The notes beneath the pieces are model-generated. The model was not told the DNA's origin. It saw only the letters and a program-made list of their open reading frames with translations, and made no database searches. Position numbers and translations under genes: made by a program. Of a DNA stretch of 64,000 nt, positions 42,265 through 51,883 are shown piece by piece (the stretch's first letter is position 1; each line of letters starts with the position of its first letter). Source of the stretch: an uncultured Kordiimonas sp. (GTDB lineage: Bacteria > Pseudomonadota > Alphaproteobacteria > Sphingomonadales > Kordiimonadaceae); contig CANNEK010000003.1 in assembly GCA_947503625.1 (NCBI GenBank), positions 186,001 through 250,000 on the forward strand. The letters are read 5' to 3'.

Positions 42265-43852
42265 AGGCAAGCTGCTGCTCCATATGGGCATACTCATTGC
42301 GGTTGTCGATAACGTCGGCAATCGCCTTCAATAAGGTCATCGGGTCGACAGGTTTGCTCTGGTAACCATCCATACCTGCGTTGATGAACTTTTCCCTGTC
42401 CCCCTCAAGAGCGTGCGCCGTGAGAGCCAGAATTGGCGTAGAACCAACGTCACCGTATAGCGAGCGTATCATCGCTGTTGCGTCAAGGCCGTCCATAACC
42501 GGCATCGAAATATCCATCAGAATGACGTCATAGGAGATACCCATTTGCACTTTGGCAACTGCTTCCTGCCCATTGCCGACGACGGTAACCTTGTGCCCGA
42601 ACCGCTCCAATACTGTCCGGAACAGCATCTGGTTTACGGGATTATCTTCCGCAATCAGGATCGACCAGCAAACACCGTTATTGCCGGCCGGACCATGGGC
42701 TGCTCTATCAGACCCACCTCGAGCGATAGTTTCGGCACTTTGATTAACCGTCTCGGTGCCGGTATCGCTGGCAATGCCCACAGGCACTTGAACGACAAAG
42801 CTTGTGCCATGACCAAACCCGCTGTCTACCTGAATGGTACCGCCCATTAACTCAACAAGCTTGTGACACAAAATCAACCCGAGACCTGTATTGCCGTATG
42901 AAGCATCAGGGCTGGCTTCAGCCTTCTCTCCCCTAGAAAACAAGGAGGGGAGTCGCTCTTTGGCAATACCTATGCCGGTATCCTTGACACAGATGGTCAA
43001 CACCTTGGTCGCTGGATCATCATCAAAGTCGATACTCAGCGTGACTGCCCCCTGGTCGGTGTACCGATACGCATTGTCGAGCAGAATAAACAGGATCTGC
43101 GACAATTTTCCGCCGTCCAGGCTAAGCAATGCCGGGAGGTTTTCCTCAGCTTTCAGGTGAGTTGATATCTCTTTTTGCTCGGATGTCATTGCAAATTGAT
43201 CAAGGACTTTCTGAGCAACGTCAACAACACCAATATTCTCGGGTTCCAGCTGCATTATTCCCTGTTCGAGCAGGGTTATGGATTGAATTTCATCCACAAG
43301 ATTCATCAATGCGTTGCAGGATCTTGACAGTATATCGACATATGTAGCCTGCTGCTTGCTTAACTCTGTTTCGGCAAGCAGGTCCGCAATACCCAGCACA
43401 CCACTGACTGGTGTTCGCAAATGGTGGCTCAGGCCCGACAGAAAATCGACGGTTTGCTTCGATGCAGCGGAAACGGGCAACCCCGAAGCAGACTGTGTTT
43501 GATCCATGCCGGCGTTTTCACTGATGATTGGCTGAGACGAAATCTGGAGCAGGCAACCACTGCCATCAGGCGCTGGCGTCATGATCAAATCAAGCTGCTG
43601 GCTGTTGTCTGCGACAAGTTTTACGCTCGACGTCACCGGGGACCTAGACTTGATGCAGTTTGACAAGATGTTTTCCATCTGTCCGCTTGCGGAAACAGCC
43701 CCGACATAATCTTCCAGAAAAAAAGGCTTCTTGCAGTCAGGAGCCAGCCCCAGTTGTTGTTCAAACATGCGGTTGCAAGACACAACATTTCCGTTCGCAT
43801 CCAGGTGCGCCATCGGAAAAGGAACAATATCAAGTGCTGCCTTATCGATCAT
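42188..43852 (-). CDS. Soluble hybrid histidine kinase (PAS-HisKA-HATPase-REC)
   Basis: A 554-residue cytoplasmic sensor kinase with no membrane segment. A PAS-like sensor covers about 1-115, HisKA has His143 in LSHHLRTPVSG (His for the usual Glu next to it), and HATPase has N-box Asn260, DTGIGI and NTGLGL. The receiver domain (about 396-515) has Asp447 in LMDISMPVMDG and Lys500. There is no Hpt domain, so a separate phosphotransfer protein or direct cross-talk is expected. The last 25 residues are translated from the strand opposite the universal stress gene and look unstructured. Confidence 0.9.
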   Translation of the reverse strand: MIDKAALDIVPFPMAHLDANGNVVSCNRMFEQQLGLAPDCKKPFFLEDYVGAVSASGQMENILSNCIKSRSPVTSSVKLVADNSQQLDLIMTPAPDGSGCLLQISSQPIISENAGMDQTQSASGLPVSAASKQTVDFLSGLSHHLRTPVSGVLGIADLLAETELSKQQATYVDILSRSCNALMNLVDEIQSITLLEQGIMQLEPENIGVVDVAQKVLDQFAMTSEQKEISTHLKAEENLPALLSLDGGKLSQILFILLDNAYRYTDQGAVTLSIDFDDDPATKVLTICVKDTGIGIAKERLPSLFSRGEKAEASPDASYGNTGLGLILCHKLVELMGGTIQVDSGFGHGTSFVVQVPVGIASDTGTETVNQSAETIARGGSDRAAHGPAGNNGVCWSILIAEDNPVNQMLFRTVLERFGHKVTVVGNGQEAVAKVQMGISYDVILMDISMPVMDGLDATAMIRSLYGDVGSTPILALTAHALEGDREKFINAGMDGYQSKPVDPMTLLKAIADVIDNRNEYAHMEQQLASRAPEQSERPENALESWQRSPRSDH

Positions 43853-44020
43853 AAACGAGCTTCTCTATCCGTAACAATGCGTCCAACATCCATGTGCCCA
43901 TACACAATCCAGCGGTTTCTGCTCATTGACTTTCCGCGCCTGAAAGTCACGTACACCAATGCGCTGCTACTTCTGTCCATGCAACACATACAGCAATAAT
44001 GCCGAAGAATTATGTCAACA

Positions 44021-44050
44021 ATCACGCAAATTGTCGCAAATTGTCGCGAA
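44021..44050. promoter_or_regulatory. Three 10-bp direct repeats upstream of the hybrid kinase
   Basis: Units ATCACGCAAA, TTGTCGCAAA and TTGTCGCGAA follow one another on the plus strand, about 170 bp upstream of the kinase start. Ten-bp spaced direct repeats are typical of OmpR/PhoB-type regulator sites. They may serve the kinase gene. Confidence 0.4.
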
Positions 44051-44094
44051 ACCACACTAATACACTGATAAGTAGAGTTAAAGTGATATTTTAA

Positions 44095-45825
44095 TCAATA
44101 ACCGATAGCCGCTCCATCCTTGCGCATTTCGGTCCCACCCCAATACACGCCTGTTTCCGGATCCCGCCAAATAGCCTGATATCCTCCAAAAGGTCCGGAT
44201 GTAATACGAAGCTTGTGCCCCCTGCGCTTCAGCGTATCAAAGGCTTCCGGCACGATTCCGCTCTCAATTTCCAAAATACCCCCATCGCTCATACGGCCCT
44301 GCCATGTTGGCTCGGTCGACCCAAGATGATGAAAACGCGCCGCGTCCCCTGCTTCCTGAACAGTCATGCCAAAGTCCAGCATATTAACCACAATCTGTGC
44401 GTGCCCTTGTGGCTGCATTGCACCGCCCATCAGGCCGAAACTCATGACCGGTAAGCCGTCTTTGCTCAAAAAAGCCGGAATGATCGTGTGAAACGGTCGT
44501 TTGCCAGGCGCATAAACATTGGGGTGCCCCTCACTTAAAGAAAATTGAGCCCCGCGATCCTGAAACATAAACCCGAGCCCATCAGGCACAAGGCCAGATC
44601 CCATACCCCGATAATTACTTTGAATAAGCGACACCATCATGCCGTCTTGGTCGGCAACCGTCAGGTAAACCGTGTCGCCCTCAATCAATTTCGGGTCCCC
44701 ATGATCAACGTCGGTGAGCGCCCGCCCGGTGTCAATCAATCCCCGGCGTTCAGCGGCATATTCTTTGGAAAGAAGCCTCTTTAGGGGTACATCATAGTAA
44801 TCGGGATCGGCATAAAACCTCGCCCTGTCCTCAAATGCCAGTTTCTTTGCCTCGGCCAAAATATGCAGATGATCGGCTGAATTATGCCCCATTGCAGCCA
44901 GATCGAAACCTTCAACGATATTCAGCATCTGAAGGGCTGCAATGCCCTGCCCGTTTGGCGGCAGTTCCCAAACGTCGTAACCGCGATAATTGACAGAAAC
45001 AGGATCGACCCAGTTCCCGGCATGGTTTTCAAAGTCCGCCTTACGAACAGGCCCCCCTATACGTCGAAAATAGCTGTCGATTGTATCCGCAATTGCACCT
45101 CTGTAAAAAACGTCTCGGCCCTCATGGCCAATCATTTCGAGTGTTTTCGCCAAATCAGGGTTGCAGAAAACATCGCCTTCGCCGGGTGCACGCTTGTCTG
45201 AAAGGTAGGTGGCCCGGTAATTATCAATTTCCTCAATGGCACCCTGCGCATACAGTTTCTGAAACTCAGCCTCGTGCAGCCCCATGGCGTGGGCGATCAC
45301 CTGTGTCACCGGGAAACCGTCCCGGGCATAGGACACCGTAGGGGCAAGAACTTCAGTCATTGGAAGCTTGCCAAATTTTTCGTGTAGCATGAACCAGCCA
45401 TCAACAACGCCGGGAACGGAAACAGATAAACTGCCCCAGTCGGGTATGCTGTTTTGATCGCCAAGCCTGCTTTTCAACTCATCGAGTGTCTGGCCTAGTG
45501 GGGCGCGGCCAGAGCCATTGAGACCATGTAGCTTCTTGCTTTCCGGGTCCCAGACAATGGCAAAAATATCGCCACCAATACCGCTGCCTGTTGGCTCCAT
45601 CAGACCCAGCGCAGCATTGGCAGCAATAGCCGCATCAACTGCCGATCCATTCTTCTTCAAAACATCAATCGCTATCTGGCTTGCAAGTGGATGCGATGTC
45701 GCAGCCATACCGTTCTGGCCAAGGACTGCACTGCGTGTTGCCCAGCCCGCACCGCAAACACGGTCGCCACGGTTATCGCCTCGGAGCGTGGATTTGGGCA
45801 TTGGCCCGGCAGAGGGTTCAGTCAA
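44095..45825 (-). CDS. Gamma-glutamyltransferase family protein
   Basis: An N-terminal-nucleophile hydrolase that transfers or hydrolyses gamma-glutamyl groups of glutathione-like compounds. I use a TTG start at 45825 because AGGAGAGG lies 5 bp upstream; a GTG 16 codons earlier is possible. With the TTG start the length is 576. The self-cleavage and catalytic Thr is at about residue 385 (GDTVYLTVADQDGMMVSL), and the substrate-binding SGIGGD and GGAMQPQGHAQ blocks are present. The Thr-Val in place of the usual Thr-Thr-His points to the GgtA/YwrD-like branch. No signal peptide is seen, so the enzyme may be cytoplasmic. Confidence 0.88.
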   Translation of the reverse strand: MTEPSAGPMPKSTLRGDNRGDRVCGAGWATRSAVLGQNGMAATSHPLASQIAIDVLKKNGSAVDAAIAANAALGLMEPTGSGIGGDIFAIVWDPESKKLHGLNGSGRAPLGQTLDELKSRLGDQNSIPDWGSLSVSVPGVVDGWFMLHEKFGKLPMTEVLAPTVSYARDGFPVTQVIAHAMGLHEAEFQKLYAQGAIEEIDNYRATYLSDKRAPGEGDVFCNPDLAKTLEMIGHEGRDVFYRGAIADTIDSYFRRIGGPVRKADFENHAGNWVDPVSVNYRGYDVWELPPNGQGIAALQMLNIVEGFDLAAMGHNSADHLHILAEAKKLAFEDRARFYADPDYYDVPLKRLLSKEYAAERRGLIDTGRALTDVDHGDPKLIEGDTVYLTVADQDGMMVSLIQSNYRGMGSGLVPDGLGFMFQDRGAQFSLSEGHPNVYAPGKRPFHTIIPAFLSKDGLPVMSFGLMGGAMQPQGHAQIVVNMLDFGMTVQEAGDAARFHHLGSTEPTWQGRMSDGGILEIESGIVPEAFDTLKRRGHKLRITSGPFGGYQAIWRDPETGVYWGGTEMRKDGAAIGY

Positions 45826-45902
45826 CGTTGCCTCTCCTGATAATCTGTTCTCTTTAAAAGCCGCAACGCCCACGTTAAAACAGGGCTATATCGCAAAGCG
45901 CA

Positions 45903-47336
45903 CTATTTTGCAGGCAGCAGAATTCTCACCGACAAGCCGCCCAGACGAGCAGACGCAAGCTCAGCATTGCCGCCGTACATATCAGCGATATCACGCACGA
46001 TCGCAAGACCCAGCCCTGTCCCGGGAACCTGTTCGTCCAATCGGTTTCCACGCTTGAATAACTCGCTCCGTTTTTCCTCTGGCACGCCCGGGCCGTCATC
46101 CTCAACGGTTATTTCAAGCATCGGACGGCGCAAGCCTTCGCCATGACGAACAACAGATACGTTGACCTTCGATGTCGCCCATTTCGCGGCGTTATCAATC
46201 ACGTTGCCCAGAAGTTCGTCAAAGTCTTCTTTCTCGCCGTCAAACATTAACTCGGGGGCACAAACAATGTCAGTGTCGATATCCTTATCTCCAGCGATAA
46301 CCGTAACCGCCTTGACCAGCTTGCTGATCCGCTCTGCGACCCGAAGCCCAGGTCCCGAGCCACCGCCCGCAATTCGCGCACGCTTCAGGTGATGGTCCAC
46401 ATGCACCCGAATGTCCTTGGCTTGCCGCGCGATCATTCTGGCATTCTCGTCGCCTTTATCGTCGACAGCGTTCTGAATAACCGAAAGGGGTGTCTTGAGG
46501 GCGTGCGCGAGGTTGCCAACATGAGTTCTGGCCCGCTGCAACAGTTTGTCATTCTGGTCAATAAGACCATTAATCTCATCAACAAGAGGTTTAAGGTCTT
46601 CAGGCATCTTGCCCTCGTCAGCCGTACCAAGCTTGGCGCTGCGCCCGGCGCGCACATCCGCAAGGTCACGCCTGATTCTCCGGAGCGGGCCGAGGCCGTA
46701 ACTGACCTGAACGACCAACGACAGCGTGACCGCAAGCAAAATCACGGCGAGCGCACTGAACAAAAGCCAGTTAAAACGATCAATCGCGGTCTGCACTTCC
46801 GCCATGTCTGTCGCGATCTGATAGTGGAACACCCGGTCTGCTTCCGGCAGGATAATATCATGTTCAGCAACACGCAGCGTTTGGCCATCAGGACCTGCCA
46901 TAACAACATAGCGAAGCGCAAAGCTCCGCTGTTCGTGGTTTGCATCCAGTGCAAAGTCCCACAAGGAACGGGAACGCAGGGGCTGCATATTTTCCTCTGA
47001 GACCTGCCAGTACCAGCCCGAATATGGTGTCATAAAACGCTGGTCGGCAAGGGACTGGTTAAATTGAAACTCACCTGTCGGGGATACTTCGCTAATGCCA
47101 ACCAGCGTATCAAGCAACAACTCAAGTCGCTTGTCGACATCTGTCAAAACATAGCTTCTGAAAGCGAAAGACAATACCACGCCGCCAATAGCCAATGCCG
47201 CAGACGACCAGATAAAAGCCGAAACGAGCAACCGCCCGGTTAAAGATGCCAGAAACCGTCTTACCGGGCCGGGTTTCACATCGGAAATAGCGCCTGCTGG
47301 CATGTTTGGCATGGGTTTATGATCAGCGTTTGTCAC
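45903..47336 (-). CDS. Membrane sensor histidine kinase (PhoQ-like)
   Basis: A 477-residue two-helix sensor kinase. Helices lie at about 35-58 and 195-217 with a periplasmic sensor of about 135 residues between them. Then come HAMP (218-270), the DHp helix with the phospho-acceptor His in NLAHALKTPLSVIQNAV, and HATPase (VIDNAAKWA N-box, VEDDGPGVP, GTGLGLAI). It overlaps the response regulator stop by four bases. HALKTPL and the partner order match the PhoPQ type. With the PepSY protein upstream it may sense envelope stress, divalent cations or antimicrobial peptides. Confidence 0.9.
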   Translation of the reverse strand: MTNADHKPMPNMPAGAISDVKPGPVRRFLASLTGRLLVSAFIWSSAALAIGGVVLSFAFRSYVLTDVDKRLELLLDTLVGISEVSPTGEFQFNQSLADQRFMTPYSGWYWQVSEENMQPLRSRSLWDFALDANHEQRSFALRYVVMAGPDGQTLRVAEHDIILPEADRVFHYQIATDMAEVQTAIDRFNWLLFSALAVILLAVTLSLVVQVSYGLGPLRRIRRDLADVRAGRSAKLGTADEGKMPEDLKPLVDEINGLIDQNDKLLQRARTHVGNLAHALKTPLSVIQNAVDDKGDENARMIARQAKDIRVHVDHHLKRARIAGGGSGPGLRVAERISKLVKAVTVIAGDKDIDTDIVCAPELMFDGEKEDFDELLGNVIDNAAKWATSKVNVSVVRHGEGLRRPMLEITVEDDGPGVPEEKRSELFKRGNRLDEQVPGTGLGLAIVRDIADMYGGNAELASARLGGLSVRILLPAK

Positions 47337-48004
47337 GCGTCACCATCCCCCCACTCGGCACGGTAGCCGAGGCCACGGACTGTATGAATTAACGGTACCC
47401 CAAGCTTCTTTCGAATACGGTTTACAAAAACCTCGATGGTATTCGAATCCTTGTCGAAGTCCTGATCATAGATATGCTCTGTCAACTCTGTGCGGGAAAT
47501 AACTTTACCATCATGATGCATCAGGTATGAAAGGAGCTTGAATTCCTGTGCGGTCAGCTTGATTGCCGTGCCATTAACGGTGACCTTGCTGTTTCGCGTA
47601 TCAAGCCGAACGGGCCCTGCGAGCAACACAGGCGAGGTTTGCCCGGCGGATCGCCGTATCAGCGCCCTTAACCGCGCAAGCAATTCTTCCACCATGAACG
47701 GTTTTGCCAGATAGTCGTCTGCTCCTGCGTCCAGACCTTCAACCTTGTCTGTCCAGCTGTCACGGGCCGTCAGGATCAATACGGGCATTTCCTTGCCGTC
47801 CGCACGCCATTTTTTCAGCACACTGGCCCCGTCCATAATAGGAAGCCCCAAATCAAGGATCACGGCATCATAGGGTTCCGTATCTCCCAGAAAGTGGCCT
47901 TCTTCACCGTCATTCGCAATATCGAACGTGTAGCCGGCATCCTTCAGATTGCCGCCAATCTGGTTCGCCAATGTTTCATCGTCTTCAACGATCAGAATTC
48001 TCAT
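47333..48004 (-). CDS. OmpR/PhoP-family response regulator
   Basis: A 223-residue regulator. The receiver (1-118) has Glu/Asp pair VEDDE, phospho-acceptor Asp51 in ILDLGLPIMDG and Lys in YLAKPF. The winged-helix DNA-binding domain (about 130-218) has LLSYLMHHDGKVISRTELTEHIY and VNRIRKKLG. It lies between the PepSY gene (39 bp upstream) and the kinase (4-bp overlap) as one operon. Confidence 0.94.
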   Translation of the reverse strand: MRILIVEDDETLANQIGGNLKDAGYTFDIANDGEEGHFLGDTEPYDAVILDLGLPIMDGASVLKKWRADGKEMPVLILTARDSWTDKVEGLDAGADDYLAKPFMVEELLARLRALIRRSAGQTSPVLLAGPVRLDTRNSKVTVNGTAIKLTAQEFKLLSYLMHHDGKVISRTELTEHIYDQDFDKDSNTIEVFVNRIRKKLGVPLIHTVRGLGYRAEWGDGDA

Positions 48005-48043
48005 GGATACCCCTTCTTTTCAGCCCTTCATGCGCCCATAAAA

Positions 48044-48364
48044 CTAGCGGCGGCTCACGATGTTGCCGTTGCGGGCATCCACCACGAGAACCATTACGCG
48101 GCCATTTTCGGGCCGAACACGCAGGTCATATTGCCAGCCGCGATTGGTGCGTCGCAGTTTTTGACCCACAACTTTGCCATCGACTTGACTTTCGACAATC
48201 CTTTTAATCCGAGAATATGGCAGGATGTCGCCACGTTTTAGGGCTTCGCGTGCGTCGTCGTGCTCATCTGCCGCTGTTGCCGATGCATCAGGAACGGCAT
48301 CACCGGTCAGCGGCAAGGCAAACCAGCATAAGGTAACGAACAAAATCCCTAAAATACGTTTCAT
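48044..48364 (-). CDS. Secreted PepSY-domain protein
   Basis: A 106-residue exported protein with a signal peptide (MKRILGILFVTLCWFALPLTG) and one PepSY domain (about 45-105, ILPYSRIKRIVESQ through VVDARNGNIVSRR). PepSY proteins are often encoded next to PhoPQ-like pairs and may modulate the sensor or inhibit proteases. It is the first gene of the operon with the regulator and kinase. Confidence 0.9.
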   Translation of the reverse strand: MKRILGILFVTLCWFALPLTGDAVPDASATAADEHDDAREALKRGDILPYSRIKRIVESQVDGKVVGQKLRRTNRGWQYDLRVRPENGRVMVLVVDARNGNIVSRR

Positions 48365-48490
48365 AAGCTATACTTTCTCATGACCGGGCTGAACCCGTGA
48401 TGAACTGATATGATGAACAATGCTCATGGATGATCAAGCAAATAAATTTCGCCATTTCAATTGGCCCACTCTCGAACAGGAGCTCCTGCG

Positions 48491-49339
48491 ATGAAAGCGA
48501 TCATGCTGCCTCTGACACGCGAAAGCGATACCTCTTTTTTATCCACTATTGCTGCCAACCTTGCCATACGTTTTTCCGCCACAATCACGGGCCTGTTTAT
48601 CAGGCGCGATCCGAAGCACGCGATGCCGCTCCTGGGCGAAGGCCTGACGGCAGAGATGATACAGGAAATGTGTGACGCGACCGAACGCGAAGGCCTGAAA
48701 TACGCTGGTGAAGCCAACAAGCTTTTCTCGGATGCAATGAACCAACAGGCTGTAGTCAGCGATGAAACCGCGCCAGGCCCGAAAGCACTTTGGCGAACCA
48801 TTGCGGGTGATGTTGCTGACCATGTGGGCCGCTGCGCCAGAACAGCCGATTTTGCGGTGTGCGAACGCCCCCAGGGCAAAAACAGTGCGCAGGCAGATAT
48901 ATTTAATGATCTTGTATTCAGGTCGGGGCGTTCAGTGTTGATGGTGCCAAACTCACATGAAGGCCCGATACTGGACAATGTACTTGTCGCCTGGAACGGA
49001 AGAGCAGAATGCGCACGAGCGGTGGGTGCTGCCCTGCCCCTTCTGAAAAAGGCCCGGAAGGTTACACTGTTGCAGATAGGCGAACTGGCGGAAGAATTGC
49101 CAACACTTGACGATATTGCCCGGTATCTGGACGCACACGGTATCGCGTGCGAGAAGATGCTGGAAGCCAAACCGGAGGGCAGTGTCGGGGAAACCGTTCA
49201 TGCCAGAGCAAAAGCTGTCGGGGCCGACACGATTGTAATTGGTGCTTTTTCTACCGCACGATGGCGGGAATTGATTCTGGGTGGTGTTACGCGGCATCTG
49301 ATCGAAAGCAGTGAACTTCCGATATACATGAGCCACTAG
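48491..49339 (+). CDS. Universal stress protein, double-length
   Basis: A 282-residue protein of two fused UspA-like halves (about 1-140 and 155-282). The second half has VLVAWNGRAECARAVGAALP and the end GADTIVIGAFSTARWRELILGGVTRH, where the ATP loop is partly degenerate (GAFS for GxxG). CAGGAG lies about 8 bp before the ATG; the longer frame upstream is not supported. It is divergent from the PepSY operon, sharing a 126-bp promoter region. Confidence 0.9.
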   Translation: MKAIMLPLTRESDTSFLSTIAANLAIRFSATITGLFIRRDPKHAMPLLGEGLTAEMIQEMCDATEREGLKYAGEANKLFSDAMNQQAVVSDETAPGPKALWRTIAGDVADHVGRCARTADFAVCERPQGKNSAQADIFNDLVFRSGRSVLMVPNSHEGPILDNVLVAWNGRAECARAVGAALPLLKKARKVTLLQIGELAEELPTLDDIARYLDAHGIACEKMLEAKPEGSVGETVHARAKAVGADTIVIGAFSTARWRELILGGVTRHLIESSELPIYMSH

Positions 49340-49432
49340 ACTGCAACATCTTTGCATGATGATCAGATTGAACGCTTGTTATTCCTGATCAACACTCGAT
49401 AGTATGCCACCGAGGTTGATCAGGAGCATAAT

Positions 49433-50557
49433 TTGGCCAAGGCATTGCGCATTCTGCACGTATTTCCATCCTTCGAACTGGGCGGGTCCCAGCGCAGGAT
49501 GACGACGTATCTGAACGCGAGCAAAACGCCGCACACGCATTTGGTCCATGCAATGGACGACTGCTATGATGCGTCATCGCTTAGCGACCATTTTCGAACC
49601 GCTGGCATCCCCGAAAAAGCGATCCCCAAAAACAGCCTGTTGTCAGCGGTTAAAACCTGTCGAAAACTTCTGAGGCAGATCAATCCCGACCTTCTCGTGA
49701 CATACAACTGGGGAAGTATCGAATGGGTCCTGTCAAACCGCATGCCAAAACGCTGTCCGATGATCCAGATACAGGACGGCTTCGGGGAAGACGAACGCAG
49801 CCAGGAACGGCCAAAGCGGCAGAAAATGCGCCGCGTCGCCTATCGCGCTTGTGATCAGGTCATTGTACCGTCAAAACAGCTGGAAACTCTGGCACGAGAA
49901 AGTTGGGGTATTCGTGACAAACGCCTGATGTACATACCCAATGGTATTGAGGTCGATCTGTTTAGCGGAGCACCGGACAATAACCTGCTTGAACAATATG
50001 GGATTACTCCTGACCACAGGATTGTCGGAACAGTGGCGAGATTAAACCCGGAAAAAAATATCGGTCGACTGATCGAAGCCTTCAGTGCAATCGAGAACAA
50101 ACACACCGACGCAAGACTTGTGATTGTCGGTGACGGCGTTGGCATGTCGGCGCTTAAAATGCTCGCAGAACGCATCTGCGAGCCGGAACGCGTTATCTTC
50201 ACCGGCACGCTTGACACCCCTGAAAAAATTGTCCCGGCATTCGATGTTTTTGCCTTGTCGTCTGACACAGAGCAAATGCCGATCTCCGTTCTGGAGGCCA
50301 TGGCTGCATCAAAGCCGGTTGCCAGCACAGACGTCGGGGATATCAAGGACATGGTCGCCAACGAGAACAGGTCACTGATTGCCGGCAATGAGGCAGCCAG
50401 TCTTGCTTCAAGCCTCGACAAGCTGCTTTCCGACACTGAGCTTGCCCACACCATCGGGGCTGCAAACAAAATGGCTGTAAAAGCACGTTTCAGCCTGTCA
50501 AAAATGGTTGAAAGCTACGATAGAGTGTTCGCCGAGGTTGCCAGAAAGCCTAAATAA
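49433..50557 (+). CDS. Glycosyltransferase family 4
   Basis: A 374-residue GT-B retaining transferase. The N-domain starts with ILHVFPSFELGGSQRRMTTYL, the typical acceptor loop. The C-domain has VGTVARLNPEKNIGRLIEAF and the nucleotide-sugar motif EQMPISVLEAMAASKPVASTDVGDI (E-x7-E). It starts at TTG with AGGAG 6 bp before. It stands alone, so I cannot link it to a polysaccharide cluster. Convergent with the MFS gene (12 bp). Confidence 0.92.
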   Translation: MAKALRILHVFPSFELGGSQRRMTTYLNASKTPHTHLVHAMDDCYDASSLSDHFRTAGIPEKAIPKNSLLSAVKTCRKLLRQINPDLLVTYNWGSIEWVLSNRMPKRCPMIQIQDGFGEDERSQERPKRQKMRRVAYRACDQVIVPSKQLETLARESWGIRDKRLMYIPNGIEVDLFSGAPDNNLLEQYGITPDHRIVGTVARLNPEKNIGRLIEAFSAIENKHTDARLVIVGDGVGMSALKMLAERICEPERVIFTGTLDTPEKIVPAFDVFALSSDTEQMPISVLEAMAASKPVASTDVGDIKDMVANENRSLIAGNEAASLASSLDKLLSDTELAHTIGAANKMAVKARFSLSKMVESYDRVFAEVARKPK

Positions 50558-50569
50558 TCAGGTAATCGT

Positions 50570-51781
50570 TTATTCCGCCGGCACAGGCGATGGTACTTTG
50601 CCAATCACTACTTCATTGCCCGGCTCTGGCCTGCGTGGAACATTCAGCGAAAGCAGCAGCGAAACGAAAGCCATGCAGGCACCCGCAACGAACACATAGG
50701 ACGGCGACTGTATCCACAAAAAGGCGCCGAATGCCCAGGGTATGACAACAGCCGCAATATGATTGATTGAAAAACTCACACTTGATGTGGCGGCTATATC
50801 GCGACCATCTGCAATTTTCTGCAAGTAGCTTTTCTGGGCGATCGCGAACGAGAAAAATACGTGGTCAATCACATACAGGGTTGCTGCGATCACCGGACTT
50901 TCAACAAAAGCATAACTGCCAAAAACGATGATCAGGCCGACATATTCTATTATCAGCATGGTGCGTTCGCCAAAACGGGTGATCCATGACCCGATTCTGG
51001 GAGAGATAATGCTGGTAACAATATGGTCTGCCAGATACAACGCCGCTACGGTTGAGGCGGAAAAGCCAAACTTCTCCACCAGTAAAAAACCCGCGAAGAC
51101 GACAAAAATCTGCCGCCGGGCACCCCCCATAAAAGTGAGCGCGTAATATAGCCAGTAGCGTTTTCGCAGGATCATGGTTTTGTGCTGCGGTTCATGGCCA
51201 TCGATACGGGGAAAAGCGAGCCAGATAAACATCGCCAACACTATGGTTACACTGCCCCCGAGCGCATAAAGCCATGCAAATGCAACGTCGAACTGCTCTA
51301 ATAGAAGCCACAAAAAGCCATAGGCGATAATTGAAGCCACAGACTTTGCCGAGAACTGCCAACCCATGACCCGCGGAGCACGCTCTTTGGAAAGCCACTG
51401 AAGTGACAGCGACATCTGAATTGTTTCATAATAATGAAAACCGATCGACATCAAAACGGTGGTGAAATAGAGGCCATACTCGGACGGCAACAGCCCGGTA
51501 ATAGCTATACCAAATCCCAGCAACGCAAGTGATACCAGAATAAACACCTGCTCTCGCATCAACAGCAGGAGAAATACCGCTGTAAAGGCAAGGAAACCCG
51601 GAATTTCACGAAGGCTTTGCAGTATGCCGATCTCCCGGCCGGTGAAAGCTGCAACATCAACCGCGAAATTATTCAGTAGCGCCATCCACACAGCAAAACT
51701 GAAAGGGCCCGCCGCCGCGATAAGGATCAGGCAGACTTCAGGATTTTGCCAGCTTTTGAGCCGTTTGGTGTTGTCGGGCAT
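50570..51781 (-). CDS. MFS transporter
   Basis: A 403-residue major facilitator with twelve membrane helices between about 12 and 385. The gene's longer frame upstream carries no signal; I start at the ATG giving MPDNTKRLKSW, with GAGG 10 bp upstream. An unusual conserved feature is the HYYETIQMSLSLQWLSKERAPRVMG segment near helix 4-5. The substrate is unknown. Confidence 0.88.
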   Translation of the reverse strand: MPDNTKRLKSWQNPEVCLILIAAAGPFSFAVWMALLNNFAVDVAAFTGREIGILQSLREIPGFLAFTAVFLLLLMREQVFILVSLALLGFGIAITGLLPSEYGLYFTTVLMSIGFHYYETIQMSLSLQWLSKERAPRVMGWQFSAKSVASIIAYGFLWLLLEQFDVAFAWLYALGGSVTIVLAMFIWLAFPRIDGHEPQHKTMILRKRYWLYYALTFMGGARRQIFVVFAGFLLVEKFGFSASTVAALYLADHIVTSIISPRIGSWITRFGERTMLIIEYVGLIIVFGSYAFVESPVIAATLYVIDHVFFSFAIAQKSYLQKIADGRDIAATSSVSFSINHIAAVVIPWAFGAFLWIQSPSYVFVAGACMAFVSLLLSLNVPRRPEPGNEVVIGKVPSPVPAE

Positions 51782-51883
51782 TGGGGAGCGGCCTCGTGTA
51801 GGACTGTGGAGGCGGTACCATAACGGCTGGCGCGAAAAGCACCAGCCCATTTGATTGATGTGCAGCTATGCATAACGCACATA

